A stretch of DNA of 13,650 nucleotides from Bacillota bacterium. GTDB taxonomy: Bacteria > Bacillota > Clostridia > Acetivibrionales > DSM-1351. Made by a program: the position numbers and the translations under genes. Where the stretch lies: NCBI GenBank assembly GCA_023417285.1, contig JAEZFR010000393.1, positions 1-13,650 on the forward strand. The letters run 5' to 3'. The notes beneath the pieces were generated by a model. The model was not told where the DNA came from. It searched no databases and saw nothing but the letters and a program-made list of their open reading frames with translations. Of this stretch, positions 1-6,544 are shown piece after piece; the first letter of the stretch is position 1; every line of letters begins with the position of its first letter.

Positions 1-83
1 AAGAAGCAGAAGATATTATAACTGATTTGAATGAGGCATTCAAAAATACAAATCAGGCATTATATGGAAGAAAAGAATCTTGA
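1..83 (+). CDS. 3' end of an unidentified gene (partial, runs off the left edge)
   Basis: The third reading frame is open from the window edge to a TGA at 81-83. It encodes the last 26 residues of a protein, beginning EAEDIITDLNEAF and ending TNQALYGRKES. The stretch is acidic to neutral and looks helical. It is too short to assign to a family. A second frame (31-141 from its first ATG) overlaps the end and continues with coding-like codons, so the natural C-terminus may be different if one base has been gained or lost here (see the neighbouring entry). I cannot tell whether this gene belongs to the island or is the chromosomal flank. Confidence 0.4.
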   Translation, partial: EAEDIITDLNEAFKNTNQALYGRKES

Positions 84-141
84 TTTTGATATTGTGATTG
101 AAAGAATTAATACTATATTTTCAAAAATTTGTGGTCGATAA
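64..141 (+). CDS. Short overlapping frame, possible frameshifted tail of the preceding gene
   Basis: An ATG at 64 opens a 25-codon frame ending at TAA 139-141, with the peptide starting MEEKNLDFDIVIERIN and ending FSKICGR. It overlaps the preceding partial frame by 20 bases and has no clear ribosome binding site. The residue pattern is helical and reads naturally as a continuation of the upstream peptide (TNQALY followed by MEEKNLDFDIV). The simplest explanation is a single-base indel around 60-66 in one original gene, either a real mutation or a sequencing error. A separate tiny gene is the alternative. In-frame translation could begin earlier, at ATG 31. No family is recognised. Confidence 0.25.
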   Translation: MEEKNLDFDIVIERINTIFSKICGR

Positions 142-509
142 TATTGAATATATACTTTTTATTAACTGACCTTCTTAATATTTAAATGTAATTTAATTAG
201 GGTTTTGTTGTCAATATTTATAGCTCTTTAACCTTAAAGTCAAATCAATTGAAATAAGCATGGTCGAGAATAATAATACTACTATAAATGTTAATTGTGT
301 CATCATTTATTAGTATTATTATGTCAATAGAATGTTTTCTATAACTCTTTTCATTTTGATAACATATCATAATGAAGATATAGAAAATTATTTTTAATAT
401 TAAAAATCTAGCTCAAGGGCAGTGTTCATCGATAGTTTGAATTCTCTACAACGTTATAGAAAATTCATAAAAAATTTGGAATAGAAAAATGCATAAATAT
501 ACTAAATTA
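142..509. other. AT-rich intergenic region with inverted repeats
   Basis: No convincing protein gene is present. The stretch contains an imperfect inverted repeat (270-290 with 304-322), an 11-bp inverted repeat TTTTCTATAAC at 335-345 with GTTATAGAAAA at 453-463, and a perfect 18-bp palindrome ATTTTTAATATTAAAAAT at 390-407. The motif ATAGAAAA occurs three times (380-387, 457-464, 481-488). The stretch runs directly into an intrinsic terminator at 510-556, although the nearest upstream gene stop is about 370 bases away, which leaves room for an unannotated small RNA. Such repeats arise easily by chance in very AT-rich DNA. Confidence 0.5.
249..277 (+). promoter_or_regulatory. Candidate sigma-A type promoter inside the left intergenic region
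   Basis: TTGAAA at 249-254 and AATAAT at 272-277 are separated by 17 bases; each matches five of six consensus positions. Transcription would begin near 284 and could run to the terminator at 510-556. AT-rich DNA gives many such matches by chance, so this is weak evidence on its own. Confidence 0.25.
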
Positions 510-556
510 GTTGCAATTTATGATAATTCATATCATAGGTTGCAGCTTTTTTATTT
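510..556 (+). terminator. Intrinsic (Rho-independent) terminator
   Basis: Bases 510-524 pair completely with 532-546 in RNA: 15 base pairs including three G-U wobbles, with a 7-base loop (AATTCAT). A TTTTTTATTT run at 547-556 follows immediately. This is the clearest terminator in the window. No annotated gene ends close upstream, so it either closes a non-coding transcript from 142-509 or shields the cargo genes from upstream read-through. Confidence 0.7.
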
Positions 557-621
557 CATTAAATTTATTTAAAACATTTTTGATCAAAGTTATGCTATAT
601 TTATTAAAAAATATAAATTTA

Positions 622-630
622 TGGTAAAAT
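622..630 (+). promoter_or_regulatory. Candidate extended -10 promoter for the KAP NTPase gene
   Basis: TGGTAAAAT at 622-630 matches an extended -10 element (TGn plus five of six TATAAT positions), with no good -35. Transcription would start near 637, leaving a leader of about 60 bases before the ATG at 699. It lies after the terminator at 510-556, the expected place for an independent promoter of the first cargo gene. Confidence 0.35.
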
Positions 631-698
631 ATTGTTAGTAGGTATAAATGGAAAATAGTGAAACTGTTTATTGAATACTTTATAAAAGGGGATATTAT

Positions 699-2846
699 AT
701 GAACGAGTTAGTTTTGTCTGATAAGCCACTCACAGAATTGGATCAAGATCGACTAGGATATTCAAATTTTGCAAAAGGTATTGCTGATACTATATGTAAA
801 TTGAGTTTAGAAGATGAACTTGTCTTTGGATTATTTGCCCCATGGGGTTCAGGAAAAACTACCTGCCTAAATTTTATAGTTAAGCATATTAAGAATAATA
901 ATTCTGTAAACAACCCTATTATATTGAGATTTAATCCTTGGTGGTTTTCTGGAGATAGTGACTTAATTAAGCAATTTTTTAAAGAATTAAAATTTTCATT
1001 AGGTAAGAAAGATAATATGAAGAAAATTGCAGATAAGCTCTCTAGCCTTGGGGAAGCTGTATCAAATATACCTGAGCCAACAGGAATAGCTAAAATTACA
1101 GGAAAGCTACTAACTTTATTCAAAAAAAAAGAGGTTCAAATCTGGGATTTGAAAAATGAAATTTCTAAATTGCTAATCAAAAATGATAAGGGAATTTTAG
1201 TTATAATAGATGATATTGACCGCCTTTCAACGGATGAAATTAAAAATTTATTTAAAGTTATAAAATCAATTGCTGATTTTCCTAAAATTATTTATCTACT
1301 CTCATTTGATAAAAAAATAGTTTCCAAGGCATTAGAAAAGATACAAGATATTTCAGGGGAGCAATACCTAGAAAAAATTATTCAAGTGCCATATGAACTA
1401 CCAATGCCAGATAAAATATCTCTAAGAACCTATTTCTTTTCAATAATTGGAACAATTATTGAAAAGACTTCAGAAAGTTTATTTGATACGACATACTGGG
1501 GTAATGTATTTTGGGAAGGCATAGATCATTTTTTGCAAAATGTCAGGGATATTAAAAGGTTAACAAATGCAATTAAAGTCACTTATCCAGCTATCGAAAA
1601 TGAAGTTAACCCTATAGATTATATTGCCATCGAAACAATAAGAGTTTTTACACCAGAACTTTATTATATAATTAGGGATAATCCGGAAATGTTTACTGGT
1701 GTATATGATACTTATCGGGATGCTAGATATGAAAAAGAGGCTTGTAAAAGATTTCATGAAAGTCTGCTACTAAATATTCCTGAAAGAGATAAAGGCACAA
1801 TAAAAAAAATGTTAACCAGGTTATTTCCTAAATGGAAAATGTCTTTTGAAAATTATAGTTATGGTTTTGAGTTTTTATCTATTTGGAGAAAGGAGCTGAA
1901 AATTTGTAGTCCTGACATTTTTCCGGTTTTCTTCAAGTTCTGTCTTCCACAAGGACAAATCTTAAATACCGAAATGCAATCAATACTATCATCAGTTAAT
2001 AATGTTGAGGTTTTTAGTCGTAATCTTATAGAGCTTTCAAAACGTCATAGAACAGACGGTTCGACTATGCTAAGTGTATTCCTGGAAAGGTTAGAGGATT
2101 ATACCAAAGAAGACATTGGAAAATGTTATATTAAAAATATCCTACAAGCGTTTTTTAATATTGGAGATAAATTACTACTACCAGAAGACAACACTAATAG
2201 CTTTTTTAGTTATGATAATGATACAAGGATAGGACGAATTTTCTTCCAATTATTAAAAAGATTTGATAGTCACAATGAAAGATTTGAAATTTTACAAGAA
2301 GTATTTACAAATGGACAATCTTTATCCATTATTGCATCAAAAGTTCTTGTCCTTGGGCAACAGCATGGAAAATATGGAGGGAAAGAAAAAAATAATGAAA
2401 ATGATCAGCTAGTTACTAATGAACAATTAGAAAAATTAGAAAAAATAGCAGTAACAAAAATTAAAATAGCAGCTTCTGTTAATGAAATCTTAAAAACACC
2501 ATTACTAAGCAGACTGTTTTATATATGGCAAGAACTTGAAGGAAAAGATGCTCCTAAAAATTGGATACTAAAATCAAACACTCTAACTAATGATGAGAAT
2601 ATCGCAATTATTCTTTCTGCATTTTTATCAAAAACTAAGAGCCAAAGTGTTGACGACGTAGTTATGAAGACAAGATGGAGACTGCCTTTTCGAATTATTG
2701 AACCATACATTAGTCCTCAAAATATAATCGATAGGTGTAGACAAATTATTAACCAATCTCCAGAATGGTTAATTGGAGAAAAAAAGATAGCTGTAGAAAC
2801 ATTTGTTGAGGAATTTGAAAATCCAGTTAAGGATAGATTAATATAA
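699..2846 (+). CDS. KAP-family P-loop NTPase, probable defence ATPase
   Basis: This 715-residue protein has the hallmarks of the KAP P-loop NTPase family. The Walker A motif is in GLFAPWGSGKTT (residues 44-55), followed by a typical RFNPWWFSG element (77-85). The Walker B motif is GILVIIDDID (165-174), followed by RLS and a helix leading to IIYLLSFDK (197-205), and NVRDIKRLTNAI (281-292) is typical of the family's post-core helical region. Many KAP proteins carry membrane helices between Walker A and B; I see none, so this one is probably cytosolic. Residues from about 320 to 715 are helical and of unknown function, possibly a sensing region. The start is supported by AAAGGGGAT (685-693) before the ATG. 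It is followed after 180 bases by a SIR2/AbiH-like gene. KAP NTPases occur in several phage-defence systems; a role as sensor or switch for the neighbour is inference. Confidence 0.85.
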   Translation: MNELVLSDKPLTELDQDRLGYSNFAKGIADTICKLSLEDELVFGLFAPWGSGKTTCLNFIVKHIKNNNSVNNPIILRFNPWWFSGDSDLIKQFFKELKFSLGKKDNMKKIADKLSSLGEAVSNIPEPTGIAKITGKLLTLFKKKEVQIWDLKNEISKLLIKNDKGILVIIDDIDRLSTDEIKNLFKVIKSIADFPKIIYLLSFDKKIVSKALEKIQDISGEQYLEKIIQVPYELPMPDKISLRTYFFSIIGTIIEKTSESLFDTTYWGNVFWEGIDHFLQNVRDIKRLTNAIKVTYPAIENEVNPIDYIAIETIRVFTPELYYIIRDNPEMFTGVYDTYRDARYEKEACKRFHESLLLNIPERDKGTIKKMLTRLFPKWKMSFENYSYGFEFLSIWRKELKICSPDIFPVFFKFCLPQGQILNTEMQSILSSVNNVEVFSRNLIELSKRHRTDGSTMLSVFLERLEDYTKEDIGKCYIKNILQAFFNIGDKLLLPEDNTNSFFSYDNDTRIGRIFFQLLKRFDSHNERFEILQEVFTNGQSLSIIASKVLVLGQQHGKYGGKEKNNENDQLVTNEQLEKLEKIAVTKIKIAASVNEILKTPLLSRLFYIWQELEGKDAPKNWILKSNTLTNDENIAIILSAFLSKTKSQSVDDVVMKTRWRLPFRIIEPYISPQNIIDRCRQIINQSPEWLIGEKKIAVETFVEEFENPVKDRLI

Positions 2847-2921
2847 TTTATATATTGAATTCTTACCCATTATTTAAACATTATAGCAATTCGACTTTAA
2901 TATGAAGGGAAAATAGGCCCT

Positions 2922-2978
2922 GGCAAATTGATAATAATGTCCGATATGCTAGTATTTAATATTATTAGCAATTAAGCC
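2922..2978. repeat. Imperfect inverted repeat spanning a candidate promoter of the SIR2/AbiH-like gene
   Basis: TTGATAATAAT (2928-2938) pairs with ATTATTAGCAA (2961-2971) with one mismatch. The match extends imperfectly outward to GGC at 2922 and GCC at 2976-2978. Within it, TTGATA (2928-2933) and the extended -10 TGCTAGTAT (2947-2955) sit 16 bases apart. The arrangement could be an operator over a promoter or a hairpin in the mRNA leader. Both readings are inference. Confidence 0.3.
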
Positions 2979-3011
2979 AAGTTTAAGACGATACATAAGA
3001 GCGAAAGTATT

Positions 3012-3016
3012 GGAGG
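3012..3016 (+). promoter_or_regulatory. Ribosome binding site GGAGG
   Basis: GGAGG lies 10 bases before the ATG at 3027 and fixes the start of the SIR2/AbiH-like gene, so this gene is translated independently of the one before it. Confidence 0.75.
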
Positions 3017-3026
3017 ATATTTTCTA

Positions 3027-4532
3027 ATGGATAGAAATTATAATTCTGTTTTAATAGGTAATGGGCTCGATATTCAAGTTGGCGGAGATGATTATTTAAA
3101 CAAGTGGATAATCGTCCGTCTACTTGCAAAAGCAAAAATGGGGAAATATGATATTTTGTTTATGGATAGCCAAGACAGCAGACCTTTAATAACAGGTGAT
3201 GAAATCATTGAATTATTTAGTAATATGGTAGGGATTGCAAACAAAGCTCGCAAAAATGAGTATAAAGATTTAGCTGAAACTTATGGAGACAAAGATTTAA
3301 TAGATACTCTAAAAGATTTTGAGAAAAATCATACTTGTGAAATAAGGAGCATCGAAGAAATAGGAATGGAAGATTGGTTTCTTATACTTTTACTATTTCT
3401 AATTGAACATGAAGATATATTAGACCAGTATGAATTAATTAAAAAGGGATTTGAAAGAATGATTTTTGATGCAATTTATTGTGAAGGAAACATTCAACAA
3501 TTACATTCCAAAATGAACAAATCATCTAAACTATACTTTAGTAATTTTGATAATATATTTACACTCAATTATGATAACACAATTGAAAAATTAACTAATC
3601 GTACTGTATTTCATTTGCACGGCGATTTTAAAACAAAATATCACTCCGAAAATTCGCAAAATGCACATGGGTATTTAAGACTACAAAAAGGACAGAATAT
3701 ATGGTTTCCGCCACAATTTGAACATTGTAATTGCTCTGCAATTCTTGATTTTAATGGTAACCGTAAATACAAATATACATCAGATATGACAAAAGCGTTT
3801 TTAGAGTTTGAAAAGCTTAAAGAAAGGGTCAAAAATAATAAAGTTGAAGTTGAAAATATACTTAATAAATTACCTGCTGAGCAACGTGAACTCGTTAATA
3901 TTGGTGTAGAGAAGAATCTTCATATTGGTCACGATTACCATTTTCAAGATTTCGAACAAATGACCGGCACATTGGAAATAATAGGATTAGCTCCTCAAAA
4001 TGATAGTCATATTTTTTCGTGTATTAATAAAAGCAATATTAATAGTGTGGTATTCTACCACTACTTTGGAACTAAAAGTGATGACGAGATTGAATCAGAA
4101 ATAAAAGCAATTTCTTTACCTATAAATAAGCCTTATGTAATTGAGAATGTTAAAATAATTTGGGATAAAATCAGGGTATGTAAACCTAATAAACAAAACT
4201 ATGCTTTGTCGGTAGCGCAGTTGGATTTACTTAACGCCTTGTGTCCTCAAAAGCCAATTACAATGGATGACATTTTATGGCAGTTGAGCTCTATACCAGC
4301 ACTTACAAGAAGAGTAATTTTAGATATGTTGACTTTTGAAATATCAAAAAGTTATTACCATACTACCACTACAACCGAAAAAGAATTTTTCGCAAGATTT
4401 ATTGAGTTTGGAAAAACTATAAAAGTTGCCGCTATAAGCCCTCAAGTGCTTTATTATATATATATAACAGGGTTACAATCGAATAATAAAATGAGCCATA
4501 GTAAGAACAAAAAAAGAAAGCGCAAAAAATAA
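3027..4532 (+). CDS. SIR2-like / AbiH-like protein, candidate NAD-consuming abortive-infection effector
   Basis: The 501-residue protein begins with a dinucleotide-binding type motif, SVLIGNGLDI (7-16), as in AbiH proteins. The core has FTLNYDNTIE (178-187), matching the SIR2-like FTTNYD motif, then VFHLHGD (194-200), whose HG matches the catalytic His of SIR2 folds. EIIGLAPQND (317-326) resembles the AbiH IIGhSlgexD motif. Candidate catalytic residues are N181 and H198. Residues 380-480 are an extra helical region, and the C-terminus is strongly basic (KNKKRKRKK, 493-501), which could bind nucleic acid. SIR2-like effectors in other defence systems deplete NAD+, and AbiH is a lactococcal abortive-infection gene. 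It is probably paired with the upstream KAP NTPase, but has its own ribosome binding site and perhaps its own promoter. The NADase activity is inferred from motifs only. Confidence 0.75.
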   Translation: MDRNYNSVLIGNGLDIQVGGDDYLNKWIIVRLLAKAKMGKYDILFMDSQDSRPLITGDEIIELFSNMVGIANKARKNEYKDLAETYGDKDLIDTLKDFEKNHTCEIRSIEEIGMEDWFLILLLFLIEHEDILDQYELIKKGFERMIFDAIYCEGNIQQLHSKMNKSSKLYFSNFDNIFTLNYDNTIEKLTNRTVFHLHGDFKTKYHSENSQNAHGYLRLQKGQNIWFPPQFEHCNCSAILDFNGNRKYKYTSDMTKAFLEFEKLKERVKNNKVEVENILNKLPAEQRELVNIGVEKNLHIGHDYHFQDFEQMTGTLEIIGLAPQNDSHIFSCINKSNINSVVFYHYFGTKSDDEIESEIKAISLPINKPYVIENVKIIWDKIRVCKPNKQNYALSVAQLDLLNALCPQKPITMDDILWQLSSIPALTRRVILDMLTFEISKSYYHTTTTTEKEFFARFIEFGKTIKVAAISPQVLYYIYITGLQSNNKMSHSKNKKRKRKK

Positions 4533-4666
4533 TGTTAGTAAGAAAAACATTCATACTTACTACTGACAATTATGGGTGAGGTTTCGTGAAAACACAAAAA
4601 CAATTTTAATATTTACTTTAGGAAAGTGGTATGAACAAAAGAGGTCGATTAAGGGGTTGAAATAAA

Positions 4667-5350
4667 ATGCAGAGACTTTATCCGCTATTTGCTGTAATAG
4701 CACTATGTATAATTGGATTTATAAAAGTGGCAGTATCACTTAGAAATACTGTTAAAGAGCGGGAGTTTGCTATTGAGTTTTTAAGTAATTATAGGGAATT
4801 TTCAAACAAGTTATTTCAAGACAATGTAGACGATGAGCTTTATCAGTGGTTAAAACTTAATGGAGCAAAAATGCAGAAACGAATAAGTATAAGTGGAATA
4901 TCATGTAATTATAAACCTGCAGGAGCAAATTATATTGTTAAGGGCTATCAGCTGATACTAAATGGAGTAAGTAATCTGCTTAGGGAATATCACCAGTTTG
5001 GGGATTTAGGCTTTGGAAGAAATATGGTACATGATGAAGCAACATTGATAGATGACACACTCCTAACATATATGGGTGGATTAAATTCAGAATATGACCA
5101 AGGCATATCGGAGGCGAAAAACCCATTAATATGGCTCAGAGAGGGTGTAAGAACAATTGTCGTTATGCCAATCTCTCTTATGTATTGGAGTGGATTAATT
5201 CAATATAGGACTTATAGCATTTTATCAAATAACTTCTTAATAAAATTAATTGCTTTTCTTGTTGCGTTTATTGGGTTAATCGGATCAATAGTAACCATTG
5301 TTACAGGATACGAGCCATTTATAAAAATTATAAATGATATAAAAAGATAA
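4667..5350 (+). CDS. Small membrane protein of unknown family with three predicted transmembrane segments
   Basis: The 227-residue protein has a hydrophobic N-terminal segment (about 4-25), a soluble middle (about 26-160) rich in charged and aromatic residues, and two C-terminal hydrophobic segments (about 161-178 and 190-213). The N-terminal segment has no obvious signal-peptidase site and is best read as an anchor. I do not recognise the family. AAGGGG at 4651-4656, 10 bases before the ATG, supports the start. The gene follows the SIR2/AbiH-like gene by 134 bases and is only 27 bases from the zinc-ribbon gene after it, so those two are probably co-transcribed. Membrane proteins of this shape are common in abortive-infection operons as pore formers or anchors, but nothing in the sequence proves that role here. 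Confidence 0.7.
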   Translation: MQRLYPLFAVIALCIIGFIKVAVSLRNTVKEREFAIEFLSNYREFSNKLFQDNVDDELYQWLKLNGAKMQKRISISGISCNYKPAGANYIVKGYQLILNGVSNLLREYHQFGDLGFGRNMVHDEATLIDDTLLTYMGGLNSEYDQGISEAKNPLIWLREGVRTIVVMPISLMYWSGLIQYRTYSILSNNFLIKLIAFLVAFIGLIGSIVTIVTGYEPFIKIINDIKR

Positions 5351-5366
5351 AAAATCAAATGAATGT

Positions 5367-5372
5367 AAGGAG
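5367..5372 (+). promoter_or_regulatory. Ribosome binding site AAGGAG
   Basis: AAGGAG lies 5 bases before the ATG at 5378, in the short gap after the membrane-protein gene. It supports the chosen start. Confidence 0.65.
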
Positions 5373-5377
5373 AAAAT

Positions 5378-6199
5378 ATGGGAAAGGGGAAAGTTATAGG
5401 AACATGTGCCTTGTGCAAAAGTACTGAGGTTGAACTATTGGGCAGTCATATAATACCTAAGTTGGTTTATCGCAGAATTAAGAGTTTTCACAATTCAAGA
5501 TTTAGAAATTACTATAATATTAATACTGTTTTCCAAGATGGTGAAAAAAAGCCAATGCTTTGTTCTGAGTGCGAAGGATTTTTTAATAGATTTGAAACTA
5601 CATTTGCTAATGGATTTCTTAATTCATATTTGAATAAAGCTGAGAAAATAAGAAAAGTTACAGAACAGATAGATGATTTTATCAATTCATTGAATTGGAG
5701 AATTATATATGATGACCTCTATGTATTTAAATCATTTGAAAGCTTCGAGAAAAATGAGGCTCAGCATTTCTATGACTTGGAAGTAGTTCTTTGTGACTAT
5801 TTAAATGAAAAAAAAGATGGACAGAAACCTAAGAAGTTGAAAGACGTTAATAATTTTATATTTTATATAGAGGACTTTGGTTTTAATTGTGAAATAATAA
5901 CAGCTTTTAAACCAAGTACATTTGGATATTGTTTTAATTCAGACTATAAGAGTAAATACTTGATTATGACGTACTTCCTCGGTGTTATTTTTGTAACGGT
6001 TTATGAACCAAATAGTGTCCTTATATTGACGTCTTTAAGGGAGCGTCTAAAAAGAAGATTTATCACTAGTCGCATTAAAAATATTGTGGCTGAAGAAATG
6101 TTATGGCAATATAATCATATGATGGAACAAAAACCAGTGAATGAAAAAATATTGGATAATGGATTAAGAGAAAAGATTATAGAAAGATACAAGAAGTAG
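5378..6199 (+). CDS. HNH-type zinc-ribbon protein, candidate nuclease
   Basis: The 273-residue protein begins with a treble-clef style zinc site: CALC (C10, C13), then GSHIIPKLVYRR (22-33), then LCSECE (C62, C65). The CxxC...SHIIPK...CxxC pattern is seen in HNH-nuclease-like proteins, where the His of SHIIPK takes the place of the catalytic His. The region after about residue 90 is helical and then mixed, with no motif I recognise, and the C-terminus is charged. It sits 27 bases after the membrane-protein gene and has its own AAGGAG site. A DNA- or RNA-cutting effector of a defence module is a reasonable reading. A non-catalytic nucleic-acid binder is the alternative, because a full HNH core (the Asn and second His) is not evident. 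Confidence 0.6.
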   Translation: MGKGKVIGTCALCKSTEVELLGSHIIPKLVYRRIKSFHNSRFRNYYNINTVFQDGEKKPMLCSECEGFFNRFETTFANGFLNSYLNKAEKIRKVTEQIDDFINSLNWRIIYDDLYVFKSFESFEKNEAQHFYDLEVVLCDYLNEKKDGQKPKKLKDVNNFIFYIEDFGFNCEIITAFKPSTFGYCFNSDYKSKYLIMTYFLGVIFVTVYEPNSVLILTSLRERLKRRFITSRIKNIVAEEMLWQYNHMMEQKPVNEKILDNGLREKIIERYKK

Positions 6200-6544
6200 T
6201 TTATATTAAACAAGCGGATAATCTCTGCAAAGCCAGCCGTGAATATATAATATCAAATGCTGGCATAAATGCTTATATTAGGTGTGTTATATTTGATTAT
6301 AGTAGGACTTTCTTTCAAATTCAATATGAGAATATCCAGTAATACTTCTTTGGAATATAAACTGGATGGAGTGATGTTGATGAAGATGATTTGTTTATGC
6401 TTCTTAGTGGGAAATGGTGCTTGCGGGGTGTATTCTCAACTTGAAGAGAAAGTATATTTTTTCAAATGCAATGCATTAATGATATAGGGTTAAGCACGTT
6501 CGGGGGGCATTCCCCCTGACGCCCCACCAGAAAGGTATAACATA
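6200..6544. other. Intergenic region between cargo and recombinase genes
   Basis: No convincing gene is present. A 72-codon frame (6269-6487) has no ribosome binding site and no recognisable family. A second frame over the same bases (6361-6443) encodes a more protein-like stretch containing DEDDLFMLLSGKWCLRG, but it is preceded by a stop at 6358-6360, so a decayed gene fragment is possible. Around 6500-6525 the base composition changes abruptly to G/C runs (see the hairpin entry). Confidence 0.4.
6501..6525 (+). promoter_or_regulatory. GC-rich region with two mutually exclusive hairpins before the recombinase gene
   Basis: GGGGG at 6502-6506 can pair with CCCCC at 6512-6516. Alternatively GGGGC at 6504-6508 can pair with GCCCC at 6521-6525. 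The two stems share bases and cannot form together. The stretch ends six bases before the ribosome binding site AAAGG (6531-6535). It has no following U-run, so it is not a standard terminator. It could modulate leader folding of the recombinase mRNA or mark a junction between DNA segments of different origin. Confidence 0.35.

Noticed and set aside
142..698. Type III toxin-antitoxin style locus (RNA antitoxin repeats, terminator, then toxin gene)
   Set aside because: There is a terminator, but no tandem repeat array before it, and the following gene is a KAP NTPase, not a ToxN/AbiQ-like endoribonuclease.
142..698. Retron or CRISPR array in the AT-rich gap
   Set aside because: No reverse transcriptase gene is in the window, and the repeated motifs are short and irregular, without repeat-spacer periodicity.
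743..1123. Open frame on the minus strand inside the KAP NTPase gene
   Set aside because: It lies fully within a strongly supported gene with intact Walker motifs on the other strand and shows no family motif.
4534..4560. Terminator after the SIR2/AbiH-like gene (TTAGTAAG ... CTTACTAC)
   Set aside because: The stem is only about seven base pairs and no U-run follows.
4631..4660. Nine-codon frame just before the membrane-protein gene as a leader peptide
   Set aside because: It has no clear ribosome binding site and shows no attenuator-like structure or biased codon run.
6232..6264. GCCAGC/GCTGGC inverted repeat after the zinc-ribbon gene
   Set aside because: It has only six paired bases with a loop of over 20 bases and no U-run, so it is not persuasive as a terminator or attachment site.
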